Positions 50,634-60,004 of a stretch of DNA of 64,000 nucleotides are shown piece after piece. The position numbers and the translations under genes were made by a program. The DNA is from Actinomycetota bacterium (lineage in GTDB: Bacteria; Actinomycetota; Actinomycetes; Actinomycetales; Microbacteriaceae). The stretch is from NCBI GenBank assembly GCA_018268455.1, contig JAFDWM010000002.1:1-64000 (forward strand), in the 5' to 3' direction. A model generated the notes under the pieces. That model was not told the DNA's origin, ran no database searches, and was given only the letters and a program-made list of their open reading frames with translations. Position 1 is the stretch's first letter, and the number at the start of each line of letters is the position of its first letter.

Positions 50634-51370
50634 GCACCACCATCTCCCGACGACCGAGCGTCATCATCGACGCCGTCCACAAGAAGTTCACGCTCAATCA
50701 TGCGTTCTCGTTCAAGGACCTTCTCGTGTCCTGGATCCGCCGACGCCGGATCACGTCCTCCTTCGAGGCGCTCAAGGGCGTCGACATCGTCATCAACGAG
50801 GGCGAGTCGGTCGCGATCCTCGGCCTGAACGGCTCGGGGAAGTCCACCCTGCTCAAGCTGATCTCCGGGGTCATGGAGCCGGACGGCGGGCAGGTGCTCA
50901 CACGCGGTCGGGTCGCCGGACTGATCGAGGTGGGTGCGGGGTTCCACCCGGAGCTGTCCGGCCGGGAGAACATCTTCCTGAACGCGGCCATCCTGGGGAT
51001 GAAGCGCAAGGAGATCGAAGAGCGGTACGACCAGATCGTGGCGTTCAGCGAGATCGAGGAGTTCATCGACCAGGAGGTCAAGCACTACTCGTCCGGGATG
51101 TTCATGCGGCTCGCGTTCTCGGTCGCGATCCACGTCGAGGTCGATGTGCTCCTCGTGGATGAGATCCTGTCGGTCGGCGACGCGCCGTTCCGCGAGAAGT
51201 GCCGGAAGAAGTTCGAGGAGCTGATCGCCGCGGGCAAGACGCTCGTCGTCGTCAGCCATGATCCCGAGATGGTGCGCGAGCTGTGCACCAGGGGCGTCGT
51301 GCTCTCGCGCGGCACGATGATCTACGACGGCGAGATCGAGAACGCCCTCGCCTACGTCGAGCCCGCCTGA
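50630..51370 (+). CDS. Polysaccharide ABC transporter ATP-binding protein (Wzt/TagH type)
   Basis: A 246-residue ATPase. Walker A is GLNGSGKST, the signature KHYSSGMFMRLAFSVA matches polysaccharide exporters, Walker B is VDVLLVDEIL, and LIEVGAGFHPELSGRENIFLNAAILG is the Wzt/TagH-specific segment. The length lacks the C-terminal carbohydrate-binding domain of O-antigen Wzt proteins, so the polymer is likely not selected by a non-reducing terminal cap; the arrangement resembles TagGH or the mycobacterial galactan exporter. The ATG overlaps the permease stop (ATGA). Confidence 0.93.
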   Translation: MSTTISRRPSVIIDAVHKKFTLNHAFSFKDLLVSWIRRRRITSSFEALKGVDIVINEGESVAILGLNGSGKSTLLKLISGVMEPDGGQVLTRGRVAGLIEVGAGFHPELSGRENIFLNAAILGMKRKEIEERYDQIVAFSEIEEFIDQEVKHYSSGMFMRLAFSVAIHVEVDVLLVDEILSVGDAPFREKCRKKFEELIAAGKTLVVVSHDPEMVRELCTRGVVLSRGTMIYDGEIENALAYVEPA

Positions 51371-51420
51371 CACGTCGCCGTTCGAGGCGCCCCTCGGGAA
51401 GCCTCCAGGCGGCGGCTGGC

Positions 51421-51426
51421 TATGAT
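51421..51426 (+). promoter_or_regulatory. Possible -10 box upstream of the DUF6541 gene
   Basis: TATGAT about 72 bases before the ATG at 51499. The intervening leader holds a small hairpin (CTGCCG/CGGCAG at 51449-51463) of unknown role, which could also be a weak terminator for the preceding ATPase gene. Confidence 0.35.
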
Positions 51427-51498
51427 CGTTCGGGGCGTGACCGCCCTTCTGCCGTGCCGGCAGTCTTGCTCTGTCGTGAAGAAAGTGGATTCGATCAG

Positions 51499-53418
51499 AT
51501 GACGTGGATCGCCCTCGCCCTCGCCCTCGTCGTCCTTGCGGCCGTGGTCGTCCTGCCGGGGCTCGCGATCGCCTGGCTGCTCGGTTTTCGCGGGCTCTGG
51601 CTGCCCGGGGTGTCCATCGCCGCCGGCGTCAGCGTGATCAGCATCGCGGCCACCGCGGCGCCGATGGTGGGGATGCGGTGGGGACTCATTCCGGTGCTGG
51701 TGGTCACCGTCGTCCTCGCGGGCATCGCGTTCCTGGCGCGACGGCTGCTGTGGAGGACCCAGACGCTGAGCGGTCCGCGTCTGAGCCGGGGAGGGATCGT
51801 CGCGGTCGGGCTCGCCGTGCTGGTCATCGTGGCACAGCTGTTGTTTGTCATCCGCACCCCGGACGCGATCTCGCAGACCTTCGACAACATCTTCCATCTC
51901 AACGCCATCCGGTTCGCACTCGACACCGGCAGCGCCTCGCCGCTGACCCTGGGCCAGCTGACCAGCAGCAGTTCCGGCGGTCTGCCGTTCTACCCGTCCG
52001 CGTGGCATGCCGTGGCGTCGCTCGTCGTGTCCATCACCGGCGTGGCCATCCCCGTCGCGTCGAACGCGGCGACGATCTTCTTCGCCGCCGTGTGGCCGCT
52101 CTCCGTGGTCCTGCTCGTGCGGGCGCTGTTCGGCGGCAGGACTGCGCTCATCGTCGGCGCCATGGCCGTCAGCGTGGCGCTGCCCTCGTTCCCCATCCTC
52201 CCGCTCGACTACGGCGTCCTGTTCCCGTTCATGATGTCCGTCGCGCAGCTCGGCACGGCGCTCGCGCTGCTGTACACCGGGATCGAGATCAAGGGACGGG
52301 CGCGCTGGGCGGCGTTCATCGCTCTAGTCGGAATCGTGCCGGGGATCGTCATCAGCCATCCCGGCGGCTTCATGGCGCTGCTCGCCTTCGGCACTCTCCT
52401 GCTCGGCTGGCGCTTCGTCCGCTTCGTGCTTCGCGCGCCATCGACCGCGGCGCGGGTGTGGGCCTCGGCGGGCGCGGCAGCCTACCTGCTGGCTCTCGTC
52501 GTGTCCTGGTCGGTGCTGCGGCCGCCCGCGGCGGCGCGCACCTGGGCGCCGGAAGGCACCGCGGGGCAGGCGATCGGGGAGGTGATCACGGTGTCGGGCT
52601 GGCACGGACCGATCAACTACGTCGTCGCCGTCGCGGTCATCATCGGCTTGTGCATCGCGGTGCGCAGACGCGGCGTCGCCGACGTCGCGGCGGTGCTGCT
52701 GTTCGTCGGCGCGGGGGTTCTCTACGTCGCCGTCGCGGGAATGACGGATCCGCTCCTGCGCGACATCCTCACCGGACCCTGGTACAACAACGTCCCTCGG
52801 CTCGCGGCGCTGATGCCGATCGGCTGGATCCCGCTCGCGGCGCTCGGCATCGATGCGAGCTGGGGCCGCATCAGGTCGTGGATGCAGCATCGGCAGCCTT
52901 CCCGTCTCGTCCGTGTCGCCGTCGCCGTCCTCGCGGCGCTGCTGCTCGTCGTCGTGCCGCAGTTCACGGTGATGCGCTCGGCGACGGCGGTGGCGCATTT
53001 CGGCTACATCCGAGGTGAGGACTCGCCGCTGCTCTCGGCGGACGAGTGGACGCTTCTGTCCCGGTTGGACAAGGAGACGCCCGCGGACGCGGTCATCATC
53101 GGGAATCCGTGGACCGGCACGGCGCTGGCGTACGCGCTGGCGGGTCGTCGGGTCCTCCTTCCGCATACGCTCACCGACATCACTCCCGAGATGACGGCCA
53201 TCCTCAACGGTCTGAACACGGCGACCGATGACAGCAAGGCCTGCCGGGCCGTCCGCGACCTCGACGTGACCTACGTGCTGGATTTCGGAGGACCCGAGAT
53301 CAACAACGGCAAGGTCGTGTTCCCCGGGTTGACGAAGCTCTCCCGCTCGGACAACGTGGAGCTCGTCGACCAGCAGGGCAAGGCGAAGCTGTACCGCATC
53401 ATCGGGTGCGGTGAATGA
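51499..53418 (+). CDS. Large polytopic membrane protein (DUF6541-like)
   Basis: A 639-residue protein with about a dozen membrane helices in the first 500 residues, followed by a soluble C-terminal region (residues about 510-639; GEDSPLLSADEWTLLSRLDKETPADAVIIGNPWTGT, ALAGRRVLLPH). An acidic loop after the third/fourth helix with FDNIFHLNAIRFALDTGS is like GT-C glycosyltransferases, where an acidic pair binds the lipid-linked sugar donor. A GT-C role in adding residues to the exported polymer outside the membrane is plausible but inferred. ATG 51499 is used. It is followed by a GT2 gene. Confidence 0.75.
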   Translation: MTWIALALALVVLAAVVVLPGLAIAWLLGFRGLWLPGVSIAAGVSVISIAATAAPMVGMRWGLIPVLVVTVVLAGIAFLARRLLWRTQTLSGPRLSRGGIVAVGLAVLVIVAQLLFVIRTPDAISQTFDNIFHLNAIRFALDTGSASPLTLGQLTSSSSGGLPFYPSAWHAVASLVVSITGVAIPVASNAATIFFAAVWPLSVVLLVRALFGGRTALIVGAMAVSVALPSFPILPLDYGVLFPFMMSVAQLGTALALLYTGIEIKGRARWAAFIALVGIVPGIVISHPGGFMALLAFGTLLLGWRFVRFVLRAPSTAARVWASAGAAAYLLALVVSWSVLRPPAAARTWAPEGTAGQAIGEVITVSGWHGPINYVVAVAVIIGLCIAVRRRGVADVAAVLLFVGAGVLYVAVAGMTDPLLRDILTGPWYNNVPRLAALMPIGWIPLAALGIDASWGRIRSWMQHRQPSRLVRVAVAVLAALLLVVVPQFTVMRSATAVAHFGYIRGEDSPLLSADEWTLLSRLDKETPADAVIIGNPWTGTALAYALAGRRVLLPHTLTDITPEMTAILNGLNTATDDSKACRAVRDLDVTYVLDFGGPEINNGKVVFPGLTKLSRSDNVELVDQQGKAKLYRIIGCGE

Positions 53419-53431
53419 CCCTGGAGGCCTG

Positions 53432-54322
53432 ATGACCCTGGAGATCTTCTGCCCGTTCTGGGGCGACCCCGACCTGCTGTTCGAGACCGTGGCGTCCGTG
53501 CGCGCGCAGCGCAACGACGACTGGCGTCTGATCGTCATCGACGACTGCTACCCCGATGAGACCGTCGCCGGGCGCTTCGCCGCGATCGAGGACGACCGGA
53601 TCACCTACGTGCGCAACGAGAAGAACCTCGGGATCACGGAGAACTACCGTGAGGCGATCCGGCGCGCCACCACGCCGTACATCGCGATCCTGGGCTGCGA
53701 CGACCTGCTGCACCCGAACTACGTCGACGTCGTGACGCGTACGATCGCCGAGGCGCCCGGAGCCGACGTGATCCAGCCCGGCGTGATCGTCATCGACGAG
53801 CACGGAACGACCGTGACGCCGCTCGTCGACCGCGTCAAGCAGGGCATGCTGGCGCCGAAGAGCGACGGGCGCAGCGTCATGCTCACCGGCCCCGACATGG
53901 CGACCAGCCTCATCCGCGGCGATTGGCTGTACTGGCCATCGCTGGTCTTCCGCACCCAGACGCTCCAGCGGATCGACTTCAGGGAGGGGCTCCCGATCAT
54001 CCAGGACCTCGCGCTGCTGATGGACATCGCCTTCGACGGGGGCTCGCTGGCGTTCACGCCCGAGGTCGCGTTCTCCTATCGCCGGCACGGGGCCAGCGCA
54101 TCCCAGAAGACGATCATGGATGGCCGCCGCTTCCGCGACGAGCGCGCCTACTACCGCACGGCGCGGACTCTGGCGCTGGCCAAGGGCTGGAAGAAGACGG
54201 CACGGGTCGCCGCGGTGCGGCTGATGTCCCGCCTGCACGCCGTGACCGAACTGCCCGGCGTCATCAGGCACGGAAACAGCACTGCGCTAAAATCGACGCT
54301 GGCGCACATCTTCGCAGGTTGA
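53432..54322 (+). CDS. Glycosyltransferase family 2
   Basis: A 296-residue GT-A-fold enzyme with the nucleotide-sugar-binding core MTLEIFCPFWGDPDLLFETVASVRAQ, LIVIDDCYPD and YIAILGCDDLLHPNY (the DxD-like DD near residue 97), and the family ending EVAFSYRRHGASAS. It should add a sugar in surface-polymer assembly. The ATG at 53432 is preceded by GGAGG at four-base spacing, whereas the GTG at 53411 has none. The C-terminal part is basic and may contact the membrane. Donor and acceptor are unknown. Confidence 0.92.
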   Translation: MTLEIFCPFWGDPDLLFETVASVRAQRNDDWRLIVIDDCYPDETVAGRFAAIEDDRITYVRNEKNLGITENYREAIRRATTPYIAILGCDDLLHPNYVDVVTRTIAEAPGADVIQPGVIVIDEHGTTVTPLVDRVKQGMLAPKSDGRSVMLTGPDMATSLIRGDWLYWPSLVFRTQTLQRIDFREGLPIIQDLALLMDIAFDGGSLAFTPEVAFSYRRHGASASQKTIMDGRRFRDERAYYRTARTLALAKGWKKTARVAAVRLMSRLHAVTELPGVIRHGNSTALKSTLAHIFAG

Positions 54323-54381
54323 GGCCTTCGCCGATGCATCGAACGCCGTCGATGGCCGCCTGACCGCCGAGGAGAACACCC

Positions 54382-55518
54382 ATGTCCGAACACGTGCTGA
54401 TCACCGGAGGCGCGGGATTCATCGGAAGCCGCCTGGCTGCGCGCTTCGTGGCCGACGGTCACACCGTGACCGTGCTCGACTCGCTGATCCCGCAGGTGCA
54501 CGGCGAGGATCCCGCGACGACCTCGCCGCTGCTGCGCTCGCTCGAGGGCGTGGCGAACGTGGTCGTCGGCACCGTGTGCTCCAAGGATGATCTTCGCCGC
54601 GGGCTTGAGGGCGCGACGATCGTGATCCACCTCGCCGCGGAGACCGGCACAGGCCAGTCGATGTACGAGATCGACCGCTACGTCGACGCGAATGTCGGAG
54701 GCACGGCGAAACTGCTCGACATCCTCGCCAACGAGGAGAACTCGGTGCGCCGGATCGTCATCGCATCGTCGCGCTCGATCTACGGCGAGGGCGCGTATGA
54801 GACCGAGGACGGACGCCGCGTCTACCCCGGGCACCGTGCCGACGCCGACATGGCCGGCGGCGATTTCGAGGTGCACGCACCCGGGGAGGGCGCGCTGCGC
54901 CTCATCCCGACCGACGAGACCGCGCTGGTGCATCCGTCGTCCGTCTACGGCATCACGAAGCAGATGCAGGAGTCGCTGATCATGACGGTGGCGCCGACGA
55001 TCGACGTCGAGCCCGTCTCGGTGCGCTACCAGAACGTCTATGGCCCCGGTCAGTCGCTGAAGAACCCCTACACGGGGATCCTCTCGATCTTCTCGACCCT
55101 GATCCGCCAGGGCAAGGACATCAACATCTTCGAGGACGGCGAGGAGAGCCGCGACTTCGTCTACATCGACGACGTCGTCGAGGCGACGTTCCGTGCCGCG
55201 ACCGTCCCCGCCGCCGCCGGCGGCACCTTCAACGTCGGATCCGGCGTCGCCACCTCTGTGAACGAGGTCGTCGCCGCCCTGTTCGCCGCGTACGGCACGC
55301 AGGTACCCACGCACATCTCCGGCAACTACCGCCTCGGCGACATCCGGCACAACGTGGCGGACACGACGGCGCTGCGCGAGGTCCTCGGCTTCACACCGGC
55401 CATGGCCTTCGAGGACGGCGTCAAGCGGTTCGCGGAATGGGTGCTGACCGAGCCGATCGAAGCCGACGGCTATGAGCGCTCGCTCAAGGAGATGGCGGAG
55501 CGGAAGCTGCTGAAGTGA
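54382..55518 (+). CDS. NAD-dependent sugar epimerase/dehydratase (dTDP-rhamnose 4-epimerase-like)
   Basis: A 378-residue short-chain dehydrogenase of the extended family. It has HVLITGGAGFIGSRLAARF (NAD loop GGxGFIG), the Asp of VLDSL that prefers NAD, and the catalytic YGITK (Tyr-x3-Lys) near residue 193. The segments YGPGQSLKNPYTGILSIFS and EESRDFVYIDDVV resemble dTDP-L-rhamnose/6-deoxy-talose 4-epimerases of polysaccharide clusters. rmlA at the window end agrees with dTDP-sugar use. GAGGAGAACACCC precedes the ATG. The exact substrate is inferred. The stop overlaps the acyltransferase by four bases. Confidence 0.85.
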   Translation: MSEHVLITGGAGFIGSRLAARFVADGHTVTVLDSLIPQVHGEDPATTSPLLRSLEGVANVVVGTVCSKDDLRRGLEGATIVIHLAAETGTGQSMYEIDRYVDANVGGTAKLLDILANEENSVRRIVIASSRSIYGEGAYETEDGRRVYPGHRADADMAGGDFEVHAPGEGALRLIPTDETALVHPSSVYGITKQMQESLIMTVAPTIDVEPVSVRYQNVYGPGQSLKNPYTGILSIFSTLIRQGKDINIFEDGEESRDFVYIDDVVEATFRAATVPAAAGGTFNVGSGVATSVNEVVAALFAAYGTQVPTHISGNYRLGDIRHNVADTTALREVLGFTPAMAFEDGVKRFAEWVLTEPIEADGYERSLKEMAERKLLK

Positions 55519-56720
55519 GTGCGGGCCCGGCCTCGGCGATCGCCTGGTTGCGGACGACTTCCGACTTCCCGTATCGCAGGAACAGTCTGAACCTGTTCCG
55601 CCTCATCCTGGCGTTCCTCGTCCTCGTCGCGCACGGCTACTACATCGTCGGGCGCAACGACAGCCCGGGCTTCAACGGGGAGAACCTCGGGGGATGGGCG
55701 GTGATCGGGTTCTTCGTGATCAGCGGCTTCCTGATCACCCGCTCGCGGTTCCGCTCGGATCCCGGTGCATTCCTGATCCATCGCATCGGCAGGATCATGC
55801 CGGCGTTCGTCGTCTGCCTGATCGTGACGGCCTTCGTCTTCGCGCCGATCGCACTCTGGGCGACGCACGGATCGCTCGCCGGCTTCCTGCACGACGGGCC
55901 GACGCCGCTGCAGTTCGTGTGGAGCAACCTGTTCCTGCACATGGAGACGTACCAGATCGGACAGTCCCTCTCCACCGTTCCCTACCCGAACGCATGGAAC
56001 GGCTCGCTGTGGACGCTGTACTTCGAGTTCCTCTGCTATCTCATCGTCTGGGTGCTCGGCGGACTGGCGATCTACCGGCGCTCGATCACCGCTGTCGCGG
56101 TCGTCTGGGCCGCGACGGTGGCGATCCGCGCGGCGGACTTGGTCGGACGGACCGGCGGTCTCGACGGCGACTTCGACCTGCTGTCACGCTTGGCGCCCTA
56201 CTTCCTGGGCGGATCGCTGATCTATCTCATCATCGACCGGTGGGGGCTGAACCGGCTGGTCGGGCTGATCAGCATTCCGCTCGCCGCGGTGCTCATGGTC
56301 TTCGTCCCGGGCCTCGGAGGGCCGCTCGCGGCGCCGCTGATCGGATACGCGCTGCTCTTCCTCTCCACCTTCATCCCGCAGCCTGACTGGGTGGCGCGCA
56401 ATGACGTCTCCTACGGCTTCTACATCTATGCCTGGCCGGTGCAGCAGCTCGTCGTGATCTTCGGTGGGGGGCGGTTGAACATCGCGCTCTACACGGCGAT
56501 CTGCGCGCTGATCACCTTCGCCCTCGCGACCGCGAGCTGGTTCGGTGTCGAGCGCCACTTCATGCGGCTTGCGAGGAACGCGACGACCTCGCGTGCGCCG
56601 CAGGCGCAGGTGCGCGCCGTGTCAGCGGTGGATCTGCCGGGCCCGCCGTCGGGCGAGACGCCAGAGCCGCAGAAGCAGCAGGCGGGAGCCCAGAGCGGCG
56701 CGGAGACCGCGCGGGCGTGA
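55515..56720 (+). CDS. Acyltransferase 3 family membrane protein
   Basis: A 401-residue membrane protein with about ten helices. The family signature begins RNSLNLFRLILAFLVLVAHGYYIVGR, with the conserved His in VAHGY and the RSRFRSDPGAFLIHRIGRIMPAF loop carrying the conserved Arg. Acyltransferase 3 proteins acetylate sugars or other acceptors at the membrane, here probably the glycopolymer. The last 45 residues form a Pro/Gln-rich soluble tail. The GTG overlaps the preceding epimerase stop. Its end overlaps the convergent GT2 gene by 99 bases, an unusual amount. Confidence 0.9.
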   Translation: MSAGPASAIAWLRTTSDFPYRRNSLNLFRLILAFLVLVAHGYYIVGRNDSPGFNGENLGGWAVIGFFVISGFLITRSRFRSDPGAFLIHRIGRIMPAFVVCLIVTAFVFAPIALWATHGSLAGFLHDGPTPLQFVWSNLFLHMETYQIGQSLSTVPYPNAWNGSLWTLYFEFLCYLIVWVLGGLAIYRRSITAVAVVWAATVAIRAADLVGRTGGLDGDFDLLSRLAPYFLGGSLIYLIIDRWGLNRLVGLISIPLAAVLMVFVPGLGGPLAAPLIGYALLFLSTFIPQPDWVARNDVSYGFYIYAWPVQQLVVIFGGGRLNIALYTAICALITFALATASWFGVERHFMRLARNATTSRAPQAQVRAVSAVDLPGPPSGETPEPQKQQAGAQSGAETARA

Positions 56721-57368
56721 GCTCGACGCGTTCTCCTCGTGCACGCGCCGGTACAGGGTGGCCTGCTCGAGGTGGGTCATCCGGCGTGCGGCGTTCGCGA
56801 CCGTGGCGATCCACAGATCGTGCGATTCGGTGAGTCCCTCCGGGAACGGGAGCACCAGGCCGAGCGACCCGCGATGGATCGCCATCGCGCAGCCGAAATA
56901 GGGGATGTCGCCGGCGAGGATCCGCAGCTCGTTGCGCATCGGCCGGGCGCTATCGGCCGAGCGGAGGAGCCACGGACGCCCGCTGAGCGGGGAGCGGAGA
57001 GGTTCCTCGGATCCCAGCAGCAGCAGGTTGGACGCCGCGACACCCGTCGCCGACGCCGCCGCGACGAGCGCGTCGCGGCGTCCGGGGATCCAGACGTCGT
57101 CCTGATCGCTGAGGAGGAGCACCTCCCCGGTCGCGAGATTCATCGCCCGCTCGAAGGAGCGCACGTAGCCGCGGTTCTGCTCGTTGCGGAAGAGCCTGAT
57201 GCGGGGATCGTCGTACGACTCGATCACCGACACGGTGTCGTCGGGACTCGCATCGTCGACGATGACCACCTCGTCATCCGGTCGCAGCTCGGCGAGGATC
57301 GAGTCCAGTTGCTCCCGCAGGTAGGCGGATCCGTTGTAGGTCGCCATGCAGACGCTGACGTGGGTCAT
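56622..57368 (-). CDS. Glycosyltransferase family 2 (rhamnosyltransferase-like)
   Basis: A 248-residue enzyme with GT-A motifs: HVSVCMATYNGSAYLREQLDSILAEL, VVIVDDASPD, and the donor-binding LLLSDQDDVWIPGR, a form typical of rhamnosyltransferases of the WbbL/RfbN type. The C-terminus is a very basic Arg/Leu helix (ALGSRLLLLRLWRLARRRARQ) that may bind the membrane. It is the last gene of the five-gene minus-strand operon and starts at ATG 57368, one base from the flippase stop. Its 3' 99 bases overlap the convergent acyltransferase gene. Confidence 0.9.
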   Translation of the reverse strand: MTHVSVCMATYNGSAYLREQLDSILAELRPDDEVVIVDDASPDDTVSVIESYDDPRIRLFRNEQNRGYVRSFERAMNLATGEVLLLSDQDDVWIPGRRDALVAAASATGVAASNLLLLGSEEPLRSPLSGRPWLLRSADSARPMRNELRILAGDIPYFGCAMAIHRGSLGLVLPFPEGLTESHDLWIATVANAARRMTHLEQATLYRRVHEENASSSRPRGLRAALGSRLLLLRLWRLARRRARQIHR

Positions 57369-57369
57369 C

Positions 57370-58638
57370 TCAGCTGTTCTCCCTCTGATGCTGCGGGGAA
57401 TCATGCCGCGACCTGTGCAGGCTGAGCGCCAGAAGCACGCAGATCGCGAGGTTCACGACCTCACCGAGTGCGAATCCGAGGGCGACCCCCACGCCGCCCC
57501 AGAGCAGGCCGGACACCACCATGGCGACGAAGGCCACGACCGCCGCGGCGATGCTGGCCAGCAGCACCTGGCGGTCGCGCCGGGCGGGGACGAGGATGTT
57601 GCGGATGAGCGGCGTCGCCATCGTCAGGCCTACGAACGCGATCGCGTAGAAGTGGAAGACGAGCGGGTCGCCGGCCTTGTCCGCGCCGAACATGAGCGCG
57701 CTCACGAAGGGGCCGAGGATCGCGAGGACGACCCACCCGATCAGCGCGACCGCGCCCATGATCGCGAACGCGACGATGTTGCGGCGACGGCGGACCTCTG
57801 CCGTGGACTCCAGCACCCAGCCCTGCAGTGCGTTCCCGGCGGCGATGATCGCCATCAGCCCGTACCGGTAGATCCGGTCGCTCGAGGAGAACGACACGGT
57901 TCCGGCGGTGCCGATCAGCGCACCGGCGACCGGGACGGGAGCGTTCGTGGACAGGCTGGTCATCGTCTCGACGCCCCATGCGGCACGCATGTCGGCGACG
58001 TCATCGCGCAACTGCCGTCCGCCCGGCCAGGCGGGCAGCACCCGGCGGAACGTGCGCAGATGGAAGATGAGCAGGCCCGCGAAGAAGGAGAGCGCGAGCA
58101 GCGCGCCGTACCAGAAGATCCGGCCGGTGACCAGGACGACGCCGATTGCGAGAGCGGTGGCGATCGCGCGCGGAACCACCTCATACCAGAGCACCAGGCC
58201 GGGGGAGGCCACGGCGACCGCGTACCAGCTCAGTGTCATCGCGTTGAGGGCGGTGGCCACGGCGAACACCGCTGCTGTCGCGGCCGCCGGAGGGGCGATC
58301 ACGGCCGCGACGATCCCGCTGGCGGCCGCGGCGAGCACGACGGCGATCCCGCGGATGTAGAACGACCGTGCGTAGAGGAGTTCGCGCTCCCGTGATGTCT
58401 CCGCCGCGATCACGAGCGGAGTGCCGAGCAGGTTCCAGCCGACGAGCGCCACGGCGGCGGCGAACGCGCCGACACCCATCCCGATGCCGAGCGCCGCATA
58501 CTCGTCCCCGCTCGACGCACGCGACATGATCGGCACGGCGATCAGCGGCAGCACCGAGGCGAAGAACGGCAGCATCGAGAAACCGAGCAGCCGACGGACG
58601 ATTCCCGGCGATCGCTGCGCGTCGCTCGCGTCGGTCAC
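57370..58638 (-). CDS. Polysaccharide flippase (Wzx/MATE-like oligosaccharide transporter)
   Basis: A 422-residue polytopic protein with about twelve to fourteen helices, in the pattern of the polysaccharide-transporter (Wzx/MurJ-like) family: FSMLPFFASVLPLIAVPIMSRASSGDEYAALGIGMGV at the N-terminus, PGLVLWYEVVPRAIATALA, and SFFAGLLIFHLRTFRRVLP. It should flip a lipid-linked repeat unit to the outside. The GTG at 58638 overlaps the stop of the preceding GT2 gene by four bases. A Wzx-type flippase beside an ABC exporter suggests two different polymers or two steps of one. Confidence 0.82.
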   Translation of the reverse strand: MTDASDAQRSPGIVRRLLGFSMLPFFASVLPLIAVPIMSRASSGDEYAALGIGMGVGAFAAAVALVGWNLLGTPLVIAAETSRERELLYARSFYIRGIAVVLAAAASGIVAAVIAPPAAATAAVFAVATALNAMTLSWYAVAVASPGLVLWYEVVPRAIATALAIGVVLVTGRIFWYGALLALSFFAGLLIFHLRTFRRVLPAWPGGRQLRDDVADMRAAWGVETMTSLSTNAPVPVAGALIGTAGTVSFSSSDRIYRYGLMAIIAAGNALQGWVLESTAEVRRRRNIVAFAIMGAVALIGWVVLAILGPFVSALMFGADKAGDPLVFHFYAIAFVGLTMATPLIRNILVPARRDRQVLLASIAAAVVAFVAMVVSGLLWGGVGVALGFALGEVVNLAICVLLALSLHRSRHDSPQHQRENS

Positions 58639-59609
58639 GGTCGGTCCCGATCGGGATCCGCGGACGGTTCGGTGACACGCGGTGCGTTCCACGAGATCCC
58701 TGCCGCGAGCTCCATGAGCTGCTGCGGCATGCGTCCCATCGCTGCTCGGCGACCAGCGCGTCGCCCCTCGCGGAGCAGTCGCCGCAGGGCGCCCCGCGGT
58801 TGCGCGAGCATCAGGACGTTCACGAAGTGCAGATGATCCAGGATGGTGTCCCGGAGAACACGCGCACGGAATGAGCCGGCGTACTCACGGTTCAGCACGA
58901 TGCGATTGCGACGTCGGTAGTAATAGCGGAACGGCGTGCTCACGGTCACCTCGTCGGGGAGGAGACCGCGGATCCCGAATCGACGTCCGAACAGGCGCCG
59001 CTCCAGTGCGGTGCCCAGCCGATGTCCCATCCGCACGCCCGGTGCGGCGACGATGGGGAGCCGCGCCCTGGTCAGACGGAACTCGTACTCGGTGTCCACC
59101 AGGTCGATGAAGAAGTCCTCGCGGAAGCCGCCCTGGCGCTCCCAGACGGCGCGCGGGATGAGCATCCCGGACTGGATCACGTTCGCCGACGCCCACACGC
59201 CGGGTGCGATCTCGCCTCGTGCCTGTCGAACGCCGGCGAAGTACTCCGGAACCACGGCGCCCACCGGCAGTGTGGCCGCCGCATGAAGGTAGGCCTCATG
59301 AAGCCGGTGCACGGCGTCGTCAGGGAGCGAGGAATCCTGGTCGAGTGTGACGACGAACTCGGCGCCGGCATCGAGTGCATGCGCGACGCCACGGTTCAGC
59401 GCGGCACCGATACCGGCATTCTCGGGCTGTCGCAGAACCGGCACACCGTGCTCGGCGAGCGCGTTCAGCACGCGGTCGGACGCCGCGCCGGACCCGTCGT
59501 CGACGACCACCAGCGCGTCCAGCTGTGCGAGCGCCGTCATCGCCGCGTGCAGAACGTCGTCCTCCGGGCGGAAGCAGCTCATGACGCCCCAGATCACGGG
59601 CGCAGTCAT
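58635..59609 (-). CDS. Glycosyltransferase family 2 (rhamnosyltransferase-like)
   Basis: A 324-residue GT2 with IWGVMSCFRPEDDV at the start, LVVVDDGSG, LNRGVAHALDAGAEFVVTLDQDSSLP (donor-binding DQD), and EDFFIDLVDTEYEFRLTRARLP, which resembles dTDP-rhamnosyl transferases that build rhamnan or O-antigen (WbbL family). A basic C-terminal region (RRLLREGRRAGRRAAMGR) may anchor it to the membrane. The ATG at 59609 overlaps the DUF2304 stop, and its own stop overlaps the flippase start. rmlA in the window agrees with a rhamnose donor. Confidence 0.91.
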   Translation of the reverse strand: MTAPVIWGVMSCFRPEDDVLHAAMTALAQLDALVVVDDGSGAASDRVLNALAEHGVPVLRQPENAGIGAALNRGVAHALDAGAEFVVTLDQDSSLPDDAVHRLHEAYLHAAATLPVGAVVPEYFAGVRQARGEIAPGVWASANVIQSGMLIPRAVWERQGGFREDFFIDLVDTEYEFRLTRARLPIVAAPGVRMGHRLGTALERRLFGRRFGIRGLLPDEVTVSTPFRYYYRRRNRIVLNREYAGSFRARVLRDTILDHLHFVNVLMLAQPRGALRRLLREGRRAGRRAAMGRMPQQLMELAAGISWNAPRVTEPSADPDRDRP

Positions 59610-60004
59610 CGAGCTCCGGTGCCGTCGCCCGTGTCGGAGCGCAGAGTCCGCTCCAGCACCGCGAGTCGGTCCTGCAGGCCCTCGATCTCGGCTCGGGAGA
59701 TGGCGGCCTCCTCGGCTGTCCGGCGGATCTCGTCCTCCGCCTGAGACAGCTCCCAGGACAGGTGCAGCGCCACGCCCAGCAGCAGCACGATGGCCACGGC
59801 GAACAGCATGTTCGCGGGTACCTGCACGCCGAACAGCTCGGTCGCCCAGAGGAGCAATCCGGGGAAGATCCCGAGGATGAGAAGGGCGAGTGCGATGAGG
59901 ATCCACATCACCGCGTATTTCTCGCGCATCCGGCGGGTGAGGAGCATCCAGCCGACGATCGCGAGGATCACGACGGCGACGGTGATGCCGACGACGACGA
60001 TCAT
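59606..60004 (-). CDS. DUF2304 membrane protein
   Basis: A 132-residue protein with three hydrophobic helices (VVVGITVAVVILAIVGWMLL, YAVMWILIALALLILGIFPGLLLW, NMLFAVAIVLLLGVALHLSW) followed by a coiled-coil-like charged tail (LSQAEDEIRRTAEEAAISRAEIEGLQDRLAVLERTL). DUF2304 genes regularly sit beside DPM1-like GT2 genes, as here, and probably act with them as a GtrA-like partner; the function is not established. It overlaps both neighbours by four bases (ATGA both times). The ATG at 60004 is the first after the overlap. Confidence 0.88.
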   Translation of the reverse strand: MIVVVGITVAVVILAIVGWMLLTRRMREKYAVMWILIALALLILGIFPGLLLWATELFGVQVPANMLFAVAIVLLLGVALHLSWELSQAEDEIRRTAEEAAISRAEIEGLQDRLAVLERTLRSDTGDGTGAR

